A stretch of 64,000 nucleotides of DNA from NCBI GenBank assembly GCA_014058105.1, contig JACGCM010002659.1, positions 1,984,001-2,048,000 on the forward strand. The letters run 5' to 3'. The translations under genes were made by a program, and so were the position numbers. The stretch is from Kingdonia uniflora (lineage: Eukaryota > Streptophyta > Magnoliopsida > Ranunculales > Circaeasteraceae). Shown piece after piece: positions 33,118-45,191 of this stretch. A model generated the notes under the pieces. It did no database searches, had not been told where the DNA came from, and saw only the letters and a list, made by a program, of their open reading frames with translations. Within the stretch, counting starts at the first letter, position 1. The number at the start of each line of letters is the position of its first letter.

Positions 33118-34908
33118 ATGTGTTCAAATAATGTAATGCCTATGAGTAAATTTGTACTGTCATCCAGTTCAAAGGAAACCACATCGTCAGGTGGGGAGGA
33201 CGATAATAGATACATGGATGAGATAGTAGATAGGAGGGAAGTTACTATAGGTGTAGAGGCTAGAGGACCCAGTGAAGTAAGTAATGCTGTAGAGGAAGAT
33301 GATATAGAGGCGAAAGATATTTCATTTTACATATATCCAAAGGGAGTAGAAGTAGGGAAGAATTTTTAAAATTTAAAAAGAAGTTAAAAGGGGAGTGGGA
33401 AAATTATGTGATGGAGCAAAGCCTATGGTTTAGGACCTTGGTACCAGGGAAGGGGGAAGAGGGGGTACATTATCAAGTGCCCAGTCTGGGTTTATGGAAG
33501 AGGAAGAGAGAAATTAGTGAAGACGTAGAAATTACGTACTATAATGGGGCGGGGATGGCAGGCCCAAATGATAGCTTTTTGTACTATTTGAATCAGGTCT
33601 TATATGGCATTAGGATTCCTCTGACCTTTTTTCAAAAAGGGGTTATGAATGCATTGCAGTACTGCCATGCCCAATTGAATGGGAATGTTTTTGTGATGAT
33701 AAGGGTGTGCGAGGCTCTAAATGAGAAGTGGAGAGAGCAAAGGAATGTCAAGTTGTTCGCTGCAGCTGACGTACTAAAATTTTATAGAATAAAGTATGTT
33801 AAGGCCGACAATAGTGGTTACCTGTTTAGTGACTCGTCTAGGCCAAAGTTTTTTGACTTCAAATCTGTTGGTAGACCATGGAATTGCCATCTTATATGGG
33901 TAGGGGCAATTGTATGCAGGTTCCAGATGAGCCAGTACTTTTCCTAGACCATAAATATTATAATCCGAGTAAGTAACACCTGCTAACTTTACCAAATATT
34001 AGTTTGTCCTTGAGCTGCTAATCATTTCTATAATTTTGTTTGTCTGGTCCGGATTCTAAATTCTATCCTGATAACATGAGCTTGTTTGATCGCGTGGCCC
34101 TTGAGTAGGTAGAGTTAAAGCAAGTACTTGGTGAGTTGAATATCCATAGGGATAATATAGTAGACTCCAGAGTTTTAAAAGTTTAACGAGCTCACAAAAA
34201 TTAAGTTATGGCTGAGAAGAGTATGAAGAAGGCCCTACTTCCTTTAGGGGAGTTTACTTGTATCCCTCCGCCCCTGTCAGGGAGCATGAGCAGAGCGTGG
34301 AAGGTCTAGAGGATAAAAAAGATAGTGCCAGAAGCTTCTCATTCTAATGTGGGGGCGGCCCAAGGAAAAGAGGGTGATAAGCGAGCTGTTGCAGGTGTGG
34401 TTGAGGAACAGGCAAAGAATGAGGTCGCTCCTCTAAACACATAAAAGAGGTCGTTAAAAAGGACAAACATGATAGCGAAGGTAGCAATCACTCTTATGCT
34501 AAGGCTGCAGCCAAGCTGAGAGATATAGAGCAAAAGTTCTTTAAGATGGCGAAGACTGAGCTGAAACAGCTCGAAGGGATGTTTCAAGAGCAAGCAATGG
34601 GTGTATGTACTGATATTCTTTATTTTATGTATTGTGATTGATATATGAATTACTGATCTCATGTCTTCTATTGATAGCTCCCGATGCTGGTAAAAGGAGC
34701 TACAAATTTTATTGTGAAGAGGAACCAGGAGTTCGGAGAGCTGAGTCAGAGGTTTGATGCTCAATCAACTCGAATAAAGGAACTCGAGGAGGAGCTCAAA
34801 AAAGAGAAAGAGAGCAAGGGCAAAGAGTTGAAGGCTGCTGAAGATCAGTATTTGGTATTGCTTGAGCGAGGAGACTCTGTCAAAAGTGTATGGAGATATA
34901 AGAGCTGA
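33118..34908 (+). pseudogene. Antisense ORF of the Tat element (putative gypsy-type transposon domain plus coiled coil)
   Basis: An acidic Ser-rich N-terminus (LSSSSKETTSSGGEDDN) runs to 33369. After a one-base frameshift the main block (33408-33947, 179 codons) has FRTLVPGKGEEGVHYQVPSL, FLYYLNQVLYGIRIPLTFFQ, KGVMNALQYCHAQLNGNVF and FFDFKSVGRPWNCHLIWVG. That is the layout of the plant domain annotated as putative gypsy type transposon. Further exon-like pieces follow (SLFDRVALE near 34080), and a predicted coiled coil, IKELEEELKKEKESKGKELK, at 34773-34832. Retand-type Tat elements carry such an extra ORF between pol and 3' LTR, often antisense and with introns. Its role is unknown. Confidence 0.65.
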
Positions 34909-35270
34909 GAAAAACTGGCATGTACCATAAGATAGTCTAATGCTGATATCCATTTGAGCCTAGCTGGCATGTACCATCTGTGTGTTCTGAAACTGTTAAG
35001 TTTGATGGACATCTTTTTATTGTGCTTTGTTTGAATATTCGTGTGATAACAAAAAATTTACAATCTGTGTAGAAGATTGAACGGGTGAGAAAAATTATTT
35101 CCACCCTAGAGAGATTGTTGAGTAGAGTGCGGGATTTCGTGACTCTTATTCAGCAGGTATTAAATAAAATTGAGTATGAAAAAAAATAGTTTAAATCTAA
35201 TTCAAAAAAAAATTAAGGAATTCTATGATATATAGTGTAGATGCGCAAAAATAAAAATAGAGAGGGATGA
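34909..35270 (+). other. 3' end of antisense unit 2
   Basis: A last helical piece encoding IERVRKIISTLERLLSRVRD and FVTLIQQVLNKIEYEK (about 35072-35180) follows an AT-rich, intron-like gap with a TGTGTAG acceptor at 35067-35073. After it the sequence is A-rich with no further frame until the second LTR. Confidence 0.45.
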
Positions 35271-35845
35271 TGTAATGGCCTAATTCTGTAGCAAGAAATG
35301 ACTTAGAATTAGCTCTTACATCAAATATACATATGACAAAAACTAATGTAAAGCAAGAATTAACACATAAAATTTAGCGTGGAAAACCCTTGCATAGGTA
35401 AAAAGCCACGACCTCAGGTTGAGGGTTTTAGTAACAATAACTTTTATTGCTTGAGGATAATTTCTTATTACAAGTGATCTCTCGAACTAGAAATACTTGA
35501 TCTTATAAATAGGAAGTTTTGTGTTAGAGTATAGAAAATCTTGTTTTTCTTGGTCCCTATCTCTTATGGAACTTTTGCTTTATATAGCCTTACCCTCAGC
35601 TCGTTATCGTGCTGAAGTACATTCTCCGAATAATAAGGTAAGTGGTGGTTGACTGTATAATTGTTAAGTTTATGGGAGACGGGTGTCTTTGACTTGTTCT
35701 AATTATTTTGTTATGCTCGATCCACGTTCTTTACCAGTTCATGGTCTAGGTGGCAATGCTTATTGTTTATGTCACGTATGAAATGCACGAGTCTGATATA
35801 TAGTGGTAGTTCAAATTGGGTTAGTTCAAGGGATATATCTTTACA
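35271..35845 (-). repeat. Second, different Tat-type LTR (family B)
   Basis: About 575 bp with proper ends on the minus strand: TGTAAAGATATATCC at 35845 and GGCCATTACA at 35271. It shares the TTTAGCGTGGAAAACC and AAGCCACGACCTC core with family A but differs over most of its length. A minus-strand purine tract, GCGTGGGGGCGAT, lies directly before its start (35846-35859), as expected of a 3' LTR with internal sequence to its right. No second B LTR is in the window. Confidence 0.7.
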
Positions 35846-35859
35846 ATCGCCCCCACGCA

Positions 35860-36100
35860 ATTGAAGGTACAAGTTGCTTTGGCTGAGAAAGAACCTATGA
35901 ATTGGTGGTGTTGGAAGTTGAAAAGAAATGATGTATTAATGGTAATTTGACTGGGTTGGTATTCAGTATTTTTTTATGAAGGGATGTATTTGGCATTTAT
36001 GGGATGGAAAGGATTGATGTACATGATGCTTGGGGCTACGAGAGTGGTTCTGCTTATGATGATTGCTATGGAAACGTACATGCGCATTAAATATGATTGT
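35860..36100. other. Spacer between LTR B and the antisense module
   Basis: AT-rich, no gene seen on either strand; it holds the upstream part of the presumed antisense promoter ending in the TATA box at 36101. Confidence 0.5.
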
Positions 36101-36110
36101 TATATAAATA
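36101..36110 (+). promoter_or_regulatory. TATA box of antisense unit 1 (copy B)
   Basis: TATATAAATAG lies 71 bases before the ATG at 36181. It corresponds in position to the TATA at 29891 before the homologous unit of copy A. Confidence 0.55.
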
Positions 36111-36180
36111 GCACTTAAATTATGGATTCTGGAAAAGTACGCTATTATTGAAAAATTCTCTGGAATCTTTGGGTTATAAT

Positions 36181-36510
36181 GGTGAAGACCAGGCGAATGG
36201 TGAATGAAGAGAGAGTCTTTACCAAAATGTAGAGATTCAAGTTGAGATATTTTGGGGATCAATCTGTGGAGATGCCCACCCCAATTCTTGTATTACCAGC
36301 GCATCACGGTATGTCAGAAGACGAAGCAACTAAAGCTGAGGATGACTTTAACTGTATGTAGAGATTTTATTATATTGTCTTGACAGGCGAGCAGCGTTGG
36401 AAGTATATTCACATCCTAGCAGAGGACATGGTTAAGGATATAGATATGGGGGCCGATATATCTACGAGGCAGTACCACCGGTATCCTTCGAAGGACATGA
36501 TTCCAAGGTA
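36181..36510 (+). pseudogene. Antisense unit 1 of family B: founder exon of the tandem array
   Basis: Starts MVKTRRMVNEERVFTKM, then after a stop PTPILVLPAHHGMSEDEATK, matching MPILVCPTYHGMTFEEVEVA of copy A. After another stop comes VLTGEQRWKYIHILAEDMVK (copy A: LTSEEECKNRMYLLAEEVV) and QYHRYPSKDMIPR at a GTAGGACTCC donor-like junction. From about 36460 on, the DNA is nearly identical to the array monomers (CCGGTATCCTTCGAAGGAC). So this is unit 0, from which the array appears to have grown. Protein function is unknown. Confidence 0.55.
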
Positions 36511-37393
36511 GGACTCCTTTTCATTTTCATCAACTCTTTGTTGGTGGGGGTTATGGAGGAGGAGGCAATGGTGGTGTAGGAGGGAGATGGAGAATGAAAG
36601 TCTTGTCTCTGCACAATCATTGGTTATTAACACTGAGAAGGCCTTCTATTTGAAAAGTTGGTTCAAGCACTAACTGACTTACTTCCATGTCTAGACTTCG
36701 ACCAAACTTAGTTTCTTATCGAAATAAATAGCGTAAAGAAATATGAATGCTCAATGATTTATAGTTCCAACTTTTCTTTAGATGATTCTCGGAGTGAAAC
36801 ATCACTGAAAACTAATATGATTTTGAGAATCAAATGTAACAGTACCTGAAAGATTAGTTATCTGTAAAGTACCTAAAAGACTTGTTATCTGCAAAGTATC
36901 TATAATTAATATTCGAGCATACTAAAAATATTTTATCCAAACTCAGTGTTTATAGATAGAATTAACTCTTGTGATTGTAATCGAGCTATAAGAAATGCAA
37001 ATATGTATGATTAGAGGACGAAATGTAATATTTGACATCAAACTAGAAAGTGCCTTTTAGCATTCGAGCTGTAAAAAATGTGTCTGTAAAATAGAAGATG
37101 TGTTAAAATCTATTTTGACCTGAATAAATTAAAGAATTACGGGGAAGAATATCTTTGAAGATATAGAGTTTGTTAAAATTAAAAATTGGAGTTCAGGGAG
37201 TTCTTGCTTGAAATGTTGGATTGTGAGGCAGATAAGTTTCAAATGAGATAGAACAAATCTAAAGAGGTTGATGTGGAAAAATAAGTTCAAATAACTTTCT
37301 TATCAGGATCTTAGGGATTCCTGTTATGGAAAAATATAATATTATTTACACGGAATGTGGGGAATTTGAGGTGATCAAGAAAATTGCATAATT

Positions 37394-38656
37394 ATGGGGA
37401 AATATGACTTAAAGAGAAGGAAGAAAAAGAATACGCTGAGGACTCGATCTGTGAGAGTTCGTCAAGCTACTAAAGGAAGGTTGGCGATAAAGATAGCTGA
37501 AGTGCGAGAGAGGATTTTTAAGTTGGTAAAATATGATTATGACCTCCATGAATCTGAGCTGTAGTACGCCGGCATCCTTCGAAGGACTGGATTCCACGGT
37601 AGGACTCCTTTTCATTTCCATCAACTCTTTGTTGGTAGAGGTTGTGGAGGAGGAGGCAATGGTGGTGTAGGAGGGAGATGGAGAATGGAAGTCTTGTCCC
37701 TGCACAATCATTGGCTCCTGGCGATGAGAAGGCCTTCTACTTGATGAGTTGGTTCAAGCACAGACTCACTTACTTCCATGTCTAGAATTTGACCAAACTT
37801 AGTTTCTTATCGGCATAAATAGCATGAAGAAATATGGATGCTCAGACTCACTTACTTCCATATCTAGAATTTGACCAAACTTAGTTTCTTATCGGCATAA
37901 ATAGCATGAAGAAATATGAGTTGGTTCAAGCACAGACTCACTTACTTCCATGTCTAGAATTTGACCAAACTTAGTTTCTTATCGGCATAAATAGCATGAA
38001 GAAATATGGATGCTCAGTGATTTCCAGTGCCAACTTTTCTTCAGAAGATTCTTGGAGTGAAACATCACTGAAAACTGATATGATTTTGACAATAAAATGT
38101 AATACTACCTGAAAGGCTTGTTATTTGTATAGTACTTGAAAGAGTTGTTATCTGTAAAGTATCTGTAATTAATATTGGAGCTTAATAAAAATGTTTTATC
38201 CAAACTCTGGGTTGATACATAGAATTAACTCTTATGATTGAAATAGAGCTATAAGATATATAGATATGTATGATTAGTGGACGAAATGTAATATTTGACA
38301 TCGAACTAGAAAGTATCATTTAGCAATCGAGCAGTAAATAATATGTCTTGGAAATAGAAGATGTGCAAAAATTTATTTTGAACTAAATAAATTATAGAAT
38401 TATAAGGGAGAATTTCTAAGAAGATATATAGTTTATAGGAATTAAATGTATGAGTTCAGGGAGTTCTTGCTTGATATGTTGGATTGGAGGGCAAATAAGC
38501 TCGAAATGAGATAAGACGAATCCAAGGAGGTTGATTTGGATAGATAAGTTCAAATAATTTTCTTATTTAGATTTTAGGGTTTCCAGTTATGGAAAAATAT
38601 AATATTACATACATGGCATGTAGGAAATTTTAAATGATCTAGTAAATTTTATAAAT
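37394..38656 (+). repeat. Array unit 1 (1263 bp)
   Basis: Upstream and exon part resembles unit 6; the part after the exon resembles unit 7, so it is chimeric. The inner start codon is ACG and a TAG ends the frame at LHESEL. A 75-95 bp segment is triplicated at 37750-38015, which explains the extra length. Confidence 0.9.
37750..38015 (+). repeat. Local triplication inside array unit 1
   Basis: ACTCACTTACTTCCATGTCT through AGCATGAAGAAATATG occurs three times in a row (from about 37762, 37847 and 37935) with almost no differences, so it is much younger than the array itself. Confidence 0.85.
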
Positions 38657-39749
38657 ATGGGGAAATATGATTTAACGAATAGGAAGAAAAAGAATATGGT
38701 GAGGACTCGATCTATAAGAGTTCGTCAAGCTACTGAAAGACGGTTGGCGATAAAGATAGCTGAAGTGTAAGAGAAGATTATTGGGCTGTTAGAATATAAT
38801 TCTTACCTACATAAATCTGAACTGCAGTACCGCCGGTATCCTTCGAAGGACTGGATTCCAGGGTTGGACTCATTTTTGTCTCCATCAATTATTTTTTTAT
38901 GGGGGTCATGGAAGAGGAGGAAATGGTGGCTTAGGAGGGATATGGAGAATGAAAGTCTTGCCCCTGCTCAATCATTGGCTCTTGGCGGAGAGAAAGCCTT
39001 CGGTTTGAAGAGTTGGTTCAAGCACTGACTCCCTTACTTCCATGTCTAGACCTCAACCAAACTTAGTTTCTTATCAAAATAAATGGCATAAAGAAATATG
39101 GATGCTTAGTAATTTCGAATTCTAACTTTGCTTCAAAAGATTCTCGGAGTGAAACATCACTAAAAACTGATATGATTTTGAGAATCAAATGCAACAGTAC
39201 CTCAAAGACTTGTTATCTTAAAATGTACCTGAAAGACTTACTATCGGTAAAGTATCTGTAATTAATATTCGAGCTTAATATAAAAAATTAATCCAAACTC
39301 AGTGCTGATTGATTAAATTAACGGTTGTGATTGAAATTAAACTATAATAAATACATATATGTATTATTAGAGGACGAAATGAAATATTTGACCTCGAACT
39401 AGATATTGTCTTTTAGCAATCGAGCTGTAAAAAATGTGTATGTAAAATGGAAGATGTACTAAAATCTATTTTGAACTGAATAAATTATAGAATTGCAGGG
39501 GAGAATATCTTCGAAAATTTAGAGTTGGTAGGAATTGAAAGTTCGAGCTCACGGAGTTCTTGCTTGAAATGTTGGATTGGGGGGCAAATAAGTTTTAAAT
39601 GAGATAGGACGAATTCAAAGAGGTTGATTTGGATTGATAAGTTCTAAAAACTTTCTTATCATGATCTTAGAGTTTCCTATTAATAAAAAACTGATTATTA
39701 TATACACAGAATGTTGGGAATTTGAAGTGTTCGAGAAAATTGCTTAAAT
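38657..39749 (+). repeat. Array unit 2 (1093 bp)
   Basis: TATA-like TTTATAAATATGG present. Frame MGKYDLTNRKKKNMVRTRS stops at TAA after IAEV. Closest relative is unit 8, 6535 bp away. Confidence 0.9.
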
Positions 39750-40840
39750 ATGGGGAAATATGGCTTAAAGAGGACGAAGAAAGAGAATATGGTGAGGACT
39801 CGATATGTGAGAGTTTGTCAAGCTACTGAAGGGTGGTTGGCGATAAAGATAGCTGAAGTGTAAGAGGGGATTTTTGGACTGCTATAATATGATTCTGACT
39901 TGTATGATTCAGAACAACAGTACCGCAGGTATCCTTTGATGGACTGGATTCTAAGGTAGAGATCCTTTTCGTCTCCATCAAGTCTTTGTTGGAGGGGGCT
40001 ATGGAGGAGGAGGAGGAGGCAATGGTGATGCAGGAGGGAGATGTAGAATGGAAGTCTTGGCCCTGTAAAATCATTGGTTCTTAGCACTGAGAAGGCCTTC
40101 TGTATGAAGAATTGGTTCAAGCACTGACTCCCTTACTTCCATGTCTAGACTTCAACCAAACTTAGTTTCTTATCAAAATAAATTGCGTAAAAAATATGTA
40201 TGCTCAGTAAATTCCAGTTACAACTTTGCTTCTAAAGATTTTTGGAGGAAAACTTTAATGAAAACTGATATGATTTTGAGAATCAAATGTAACAGTACCT
40301 GAACGACTTGTTATCTGTAAAGTATCTGAAAGACTTGTTATCGGTAAAGTATCTGTAATTAATATTCTAGCTTAATAAAAAAAATCCAAACACTATTTTG
40401 ATTGATAGATTTTATTCTTGTGTTTGAAATCGAGCTATTATAAATACAGCTATGTATGATTAGAGAACGAAATGAAATATTTGACATCAAACTAGAAATT
40501 GTCCTTAAGCAATCGAGCTGTAAAAAAATTTTCTGTGAAATAGAAGATCTGAAAAAATCTATTTTGAACTGAATAAATTATAGAATTACGGGGGATTATC
40601 TTAGAAGATATAAAGTTTGTAGAAATTAAAAGTTCGAGTTTAGGGAGTTCTCGCTTGAAATGTTGGATTGGGGGGCAGATAAGTTTAATATGTGATAGGA
40701 CAAATCCAAAGAGGTTGATTTGGATAGATAAGTTCAAAATTCTTTCTTATCAGAATCTTAGAGTTTCCTGTTATTGATAAACTGAATATTATATACACGG
40801 AATGTGGGGAATTTAAAGTGATCGAGAAAATGGTATAAAT
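39750..40840 (+). repeat. Array unit 3 (1091 bp)
   Basis: TATA replaced by GCTTAAATATGG. The frame stops at TAA after IAEV. Closest relative is unit 9 (6534 bp away), sharing GATTCAGAACAACAGTACCG. Confidence 0.9.
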
Positions 40841-41932
40841 ATGGGGAAATATGATTTAAAGAGGATAAGGAAATAAAATATGGTGAGGACTCTATCTGTA
40901 ATAGTTTGCCATCCTACTAAAGGACAGTTGGCGATAAAGATAGCTTAATTGCGAGAGAGGATTTATGGGTTGTTAGAATATAATTCTGACTTGTATGAAT
41001 CTGAAATGTAGTACCACCGGTAACCTTTGAAGGACTAGATTCCAAGGTAAGACTCTTTTTTGTCACCATCAACTCTTTGTTGTTGGGGGTTATGGAGGAG
41101 GAGGCAATGGTGGTGCAAGAGGGAGATGTAGAATGGAAGTCATTCCCCTGCAAAATCATTGGCTCTTGGTACTGAGAAGGCCATCCGTATGAAAAATTGG
41201 TTTAAGCACTGACTCCCTTACTTCCATGTCTAGACTTTGACCAAACTTAGTTTCTTATCAAAATAAATAGCGTGAAGAAATATGGATTCTCAGTAATTTT
41301 CAGTTCTAACTTTGCTTCAGAAGATTCTCGGAGTGAAACATCACTGTAAACTTCTATGATTTTGAGAATCAAATGTAACAGTACCTAAAAGACTTGTTAT
41401 ATGAAAAGTACCTGAAAGACTTGTTATCTGTAAAGTATTTATAATTAATATTCAAGCTTAATAATAATGTTTTTACCCAAACACTGCGTTGATAGATAGA
41501 ATTAACACTTGTGATCTAAATCGGGATATAATAAATAGAGTGATGTATGATTAGAGGAGGAAATGTAATATTTGACATCAAACTTGAAAATATATTTTAG
41601 AAATCGAGCTGTAAAAAATATGTATGTGGAATAGAAGATGTGCAAAAGTCTATTTTGAACTGAATAAATTATAGAATTACGGGGGAGAATATCTTAGAAG
41701 ATAAAAAGTTTTTAGGAATTGAAAGTTTAACTTCAGGGAGTTCTCGCTTGAAATGTTGGATTTGGGGGCTGATAAGTTCAAAATGAGATAGGACGAATCC
41801 AATGAGGTTGATGTGGATAGATAAGTTCAAATAACTTTATTATTCGTATTTAGGGTTTCTTGTTATGAAAAAATCAAATATTATATACGCAGAATGTGGG
41901 GAATTTGAAATGATCAAGTAAATTGTATAAAT
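40841..41932 (+). repeat. Array unit 4 (1092 bp)
   Basis: TATA-like GGTATAAATATGG present. An early TAA breaks the frame after RIRK, and a second follows IKIA. Closest relative is unit 10 (6532 bp away). Confidence 0.9.
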
Positions 41933-43024
41933 ATAGGAAAATATGATTTAAAAAGTATGAAGAAAAAGAATATGGTGAAGACTCGATCTGTAAGAGTTCG
42001 TCAAGCTACTCAGGGACGGTTGGCGATAAAGATAGTTAAAGTGTCATACTTGATTTTAAGTTTATTAGAATATGATTCAGTATTGCCGAAATTTGAACTG
42101 CAGTACCGCCGGTATCCTGCGAAGGACAGGATTCCAAGGTAAGACTCATTTTTGTCTACAACAACTCTTTGTTGGTGGGGATTATGAATGAGAAAGTAAT
42201 GGTGGGGTAGGCGGGAGAACTAGAATAGAAGTCTTGCCCTTGCACAATCATTGGCTGTTGGAGTTGTGAAGGCCTTCTTTTTGAAGAGTTCGTTCAAGCA
42301 CTGATTCCCTTACTTCCATGTCTTGATTTGGACCAAACTTAGTTTCTTATCAAAATAATTTGCGTGAGGATATATGGATGTTTAGTGATTTCCAGTTCCA
42401 ACTATTCTTCAGAAGATTCTCGGAGTGAAACATCACTGAAAACTAATATGATTTTAAGAATCAAATGTAACAGTACCTGAAAGATTAGTTATCTGTAAAG
42501 TACCTAAAAGACTTGTAATCTGCAAAGTATCTATAATTAATATTCGAGCATAATAAAAATATTTTATCCAAACTCAGTGTTGAAAGATAGAATTAACTCT
42601 TGTGATTGTAATCGTGCTATAAGAAATGCAAATATGTATGATTAGAGGACGAAATGTAATATTTGACATCAAATTAGAAAGTGTCTTTTAGCATTCGAGT
42701 TGTAAAAAATGTGTCTGTAAAATAGAAGATGTGTTAAAATCAATTTTCAACTGAATAAATAAAAGAATTACGGGGAAGAATATCTTAGAAAATATAGAGT
42801 TTGTTTGAATTGAAAGTTGGAGTTCTGGGAGTTTTTGCTTGTAATGTTGGATTGGGGGGCAAATAAGTTCGAAATGAGATAGGACAAATCTAAAGAGGTT
42901 GTTGTGGAAAAATAAGTTCAAATAACTTTCTTATCAGGATCTTAGGGATTCCTGTTATAGAAAAATAGAATATTATTTACACAGAATGTGGGGAATTTGA
43001 GGTGATCTAGAAAATTGCATAAAT
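41933..43024 (+). repeat. Array unit 5 (1092 bp)
   Basis: TATA-like TGTATAAATATAGG present; the first Met is ATA. From the Met at 41957 the frame is open to the IPR end (61 codons, stop at 42140-42142). Closest relatives are units 11 and 18. Confidence 0.9.
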
Positions 43025-44097
43025 ATGGAGAAATATGACCTAAAAAGGAGAACAAAAAAGAATATGGTGAGGACTCAATCTGTGAAAGTTCGTCAAGCTA
43101 CTGAAGGATGGTTGGCGATAAAGATAGCTAAAGTACGAGAGAGGATTTTTAGGTTGGTAGAATATGATTATGACCTCCATGAATCTGAACTGCAGTACGC
43201 CGGTATCCTTCGAAGGACTGGATTCCTAGGTAGGACTCCTTTTCATCTCCATCAACTCTTTGTTGGTGGGGGTTATGGAGGAGGAGGCAATTGTTGTGTA
43301 GAAGGGAGATGGAGAATGGAAGTATTGCCTCTGCACAATCATTTGGTCTTGGCGCTGAGAAGGCCTTATATTTGAAGAATTGGTTCAGGCACTAACTCCC
43401 TTACTTCCATACCAAGACTTCGACCAAACTTAATTTCTTATCCAAATAAAAAGAGTAATGAAATATGGATGCTCGGTGATTTCCAGTTCCAACTTTGCTT
43501 CAGAAGATTTTTGGAGTAAAACATTACTGAAAACTGATATGATTTTGAGAATCAAATGTAACAATACCTTAAAGATTTCTTATCTGTAAAGTACCTGAAA
43601 GACTTGTTATCTGTAAAGTATCTATAATTAATATTCAAGCTTAATAAAAATATTTTATTCAAATTCTGTGCTGAAAGATAGAATTAACTCTTGTGATTAA
43701 AATTGAGCTATTAGAAATACATATATGTATGATTAGAGGTCAAAATGTAATATTTGACATCGAAATAGAATGTGTCTTTCAGCAATTAAGCTGTAAAAAC
43801 TATAACTTTGAAATGTAAGATGTGCAAAAATATATTTCGAACTGAATAAATAATATTTTTACGGAGGAGAATATCTTAGAAGATTGAAAGTTTGAGTTAA
43901 GGGAGTTCCGCTAGAAATGTTAGATTTGGGGGTAGATAAGTTGGAAATGAGATAGGACAAATCTATTGAGGGTGATGCGGATAGATAAGTTTAAATAACT
44001 TTCTTATCAGGATATTAGGGCTTCCTGTTATGGAAAAATAGAATATTATATACACGAAATGTGGGGAATTTGAAGTGATCTAGAAAATGGTATTAAT
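43025..44097 (+). repeat. Array unit 6 (1073 bp)
   Basis: Open for 116 codons (43025-43375). A short deletion at the CAGTACGCCGG junction shifts the frame from YRRYPSKDW into the Gly-rich frame (GGGYGGGGN). Its first part pairs with units 0/1 at an offset of 5631 bp. Confidence 0.9.
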
Positions 44098-45191
44098 ATG
44101 GGGAAATATGATTTAAAGAGTAGGTATAAAAAGAATAGGGTGAGAACTCAATCTGTGAGAATTTCCCAAGCTACAAAAGGATTGTTGACGATAAAGATAG
44201 CGAAAGTGTAAGAGAGGATTTTAAAGCTGTTAGAATAAGATTCTGACATGCAGGAATCTGAAATACAGTACCGCCGGTATCCTTCGAAGGACTGGATTCC
44301 AAGGTAGGACTCCTTTTTGTCTCCATCAACTCTTTGTTAGTAGGGATTGTGGAGAAGGAGGCAATGGTAGTGTAGGAGGGAGATAGAGAATGGAAGTCTA
44401 GCCCCTGCACAATTATTGGCTCCTGGTGATGAAAAGGCCTTCTACTTGATGAGTTGGTTCAAGCACAGACTCCTTTACCTCCATGTCAAGAATTCGACCA
44501 AACTTAGTTTCTTATCGGCATAAATAGCATGAAGAAATATAGATGCTCAGTGATTTCCAGTTCTAACTTTTCTTTAGAAGATTCTTGGTGTGAAACATCA
44601 CTGAAAACTAATATGATTTTTACAATCAAATGTAATACTACCTGAAAGGCTTGTTATTTGTATAGTACTTGAAAGAGTTGTTATCTGTAAAGTATCTGTA
44701 ATTAATATTGGAGCTTAATAAAAATGTTTTATCCAAACTCTGGCTTGATACATAGAATTAACTCTTGTGATTGAAATAGAGCTATAAGATATATAGATAT
44801 GTATGATTAGTGGACAAAATGTAATATTTGACATCGAACTAGAAAGTGTCATTTAGCAATCGAGCTGTAAATAATATGTCTTGTAAATAGAAGATGTGCA
44901 AAAATTTATTTTGAATTGAATTAATTATAGAATTATAAGGGAGAATTTCTAAGAAGATATAGAGTTTATAGGAATTAAATGTACGAGTTAAGAGAGTTCT
45001 TGCTTGATATGTTGGATTGGGGGGCAAATAAGCTTGAAATGAGATAGGACGAATCCAAGGAGGTTGATTTGGATAGATAAGTTCAAATAACTTTCTTATT
45101 TGGATTTTAGGGTTTCCAGTTATGGAAAAAAATTTAATATTACATACATGGCATGTAGGGAATTTTAAATGATCTAGTAAATTTTATAAAT
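44098..45191 (+). repeat. Array unit 7 (1094 bp)
   Basis: TATA changed to TATTAATATGG; inner Met is AGG; the frame stops at TAA after KIAKV. The post-exon part pairs with unit 1. Confidence 0.9.

Noticed and set aside
34339..34764. 141-codon minus-strand frame
   Set aside because: Antisense to the coiled-coil part of the second antisense unit; composition is that of a shadow.
35271..35845. LTR B as partner of LTR A in one element
   Set aside because: Only the core words match; most of the sequence and both ends differ, while 29102 and 63658 match well.
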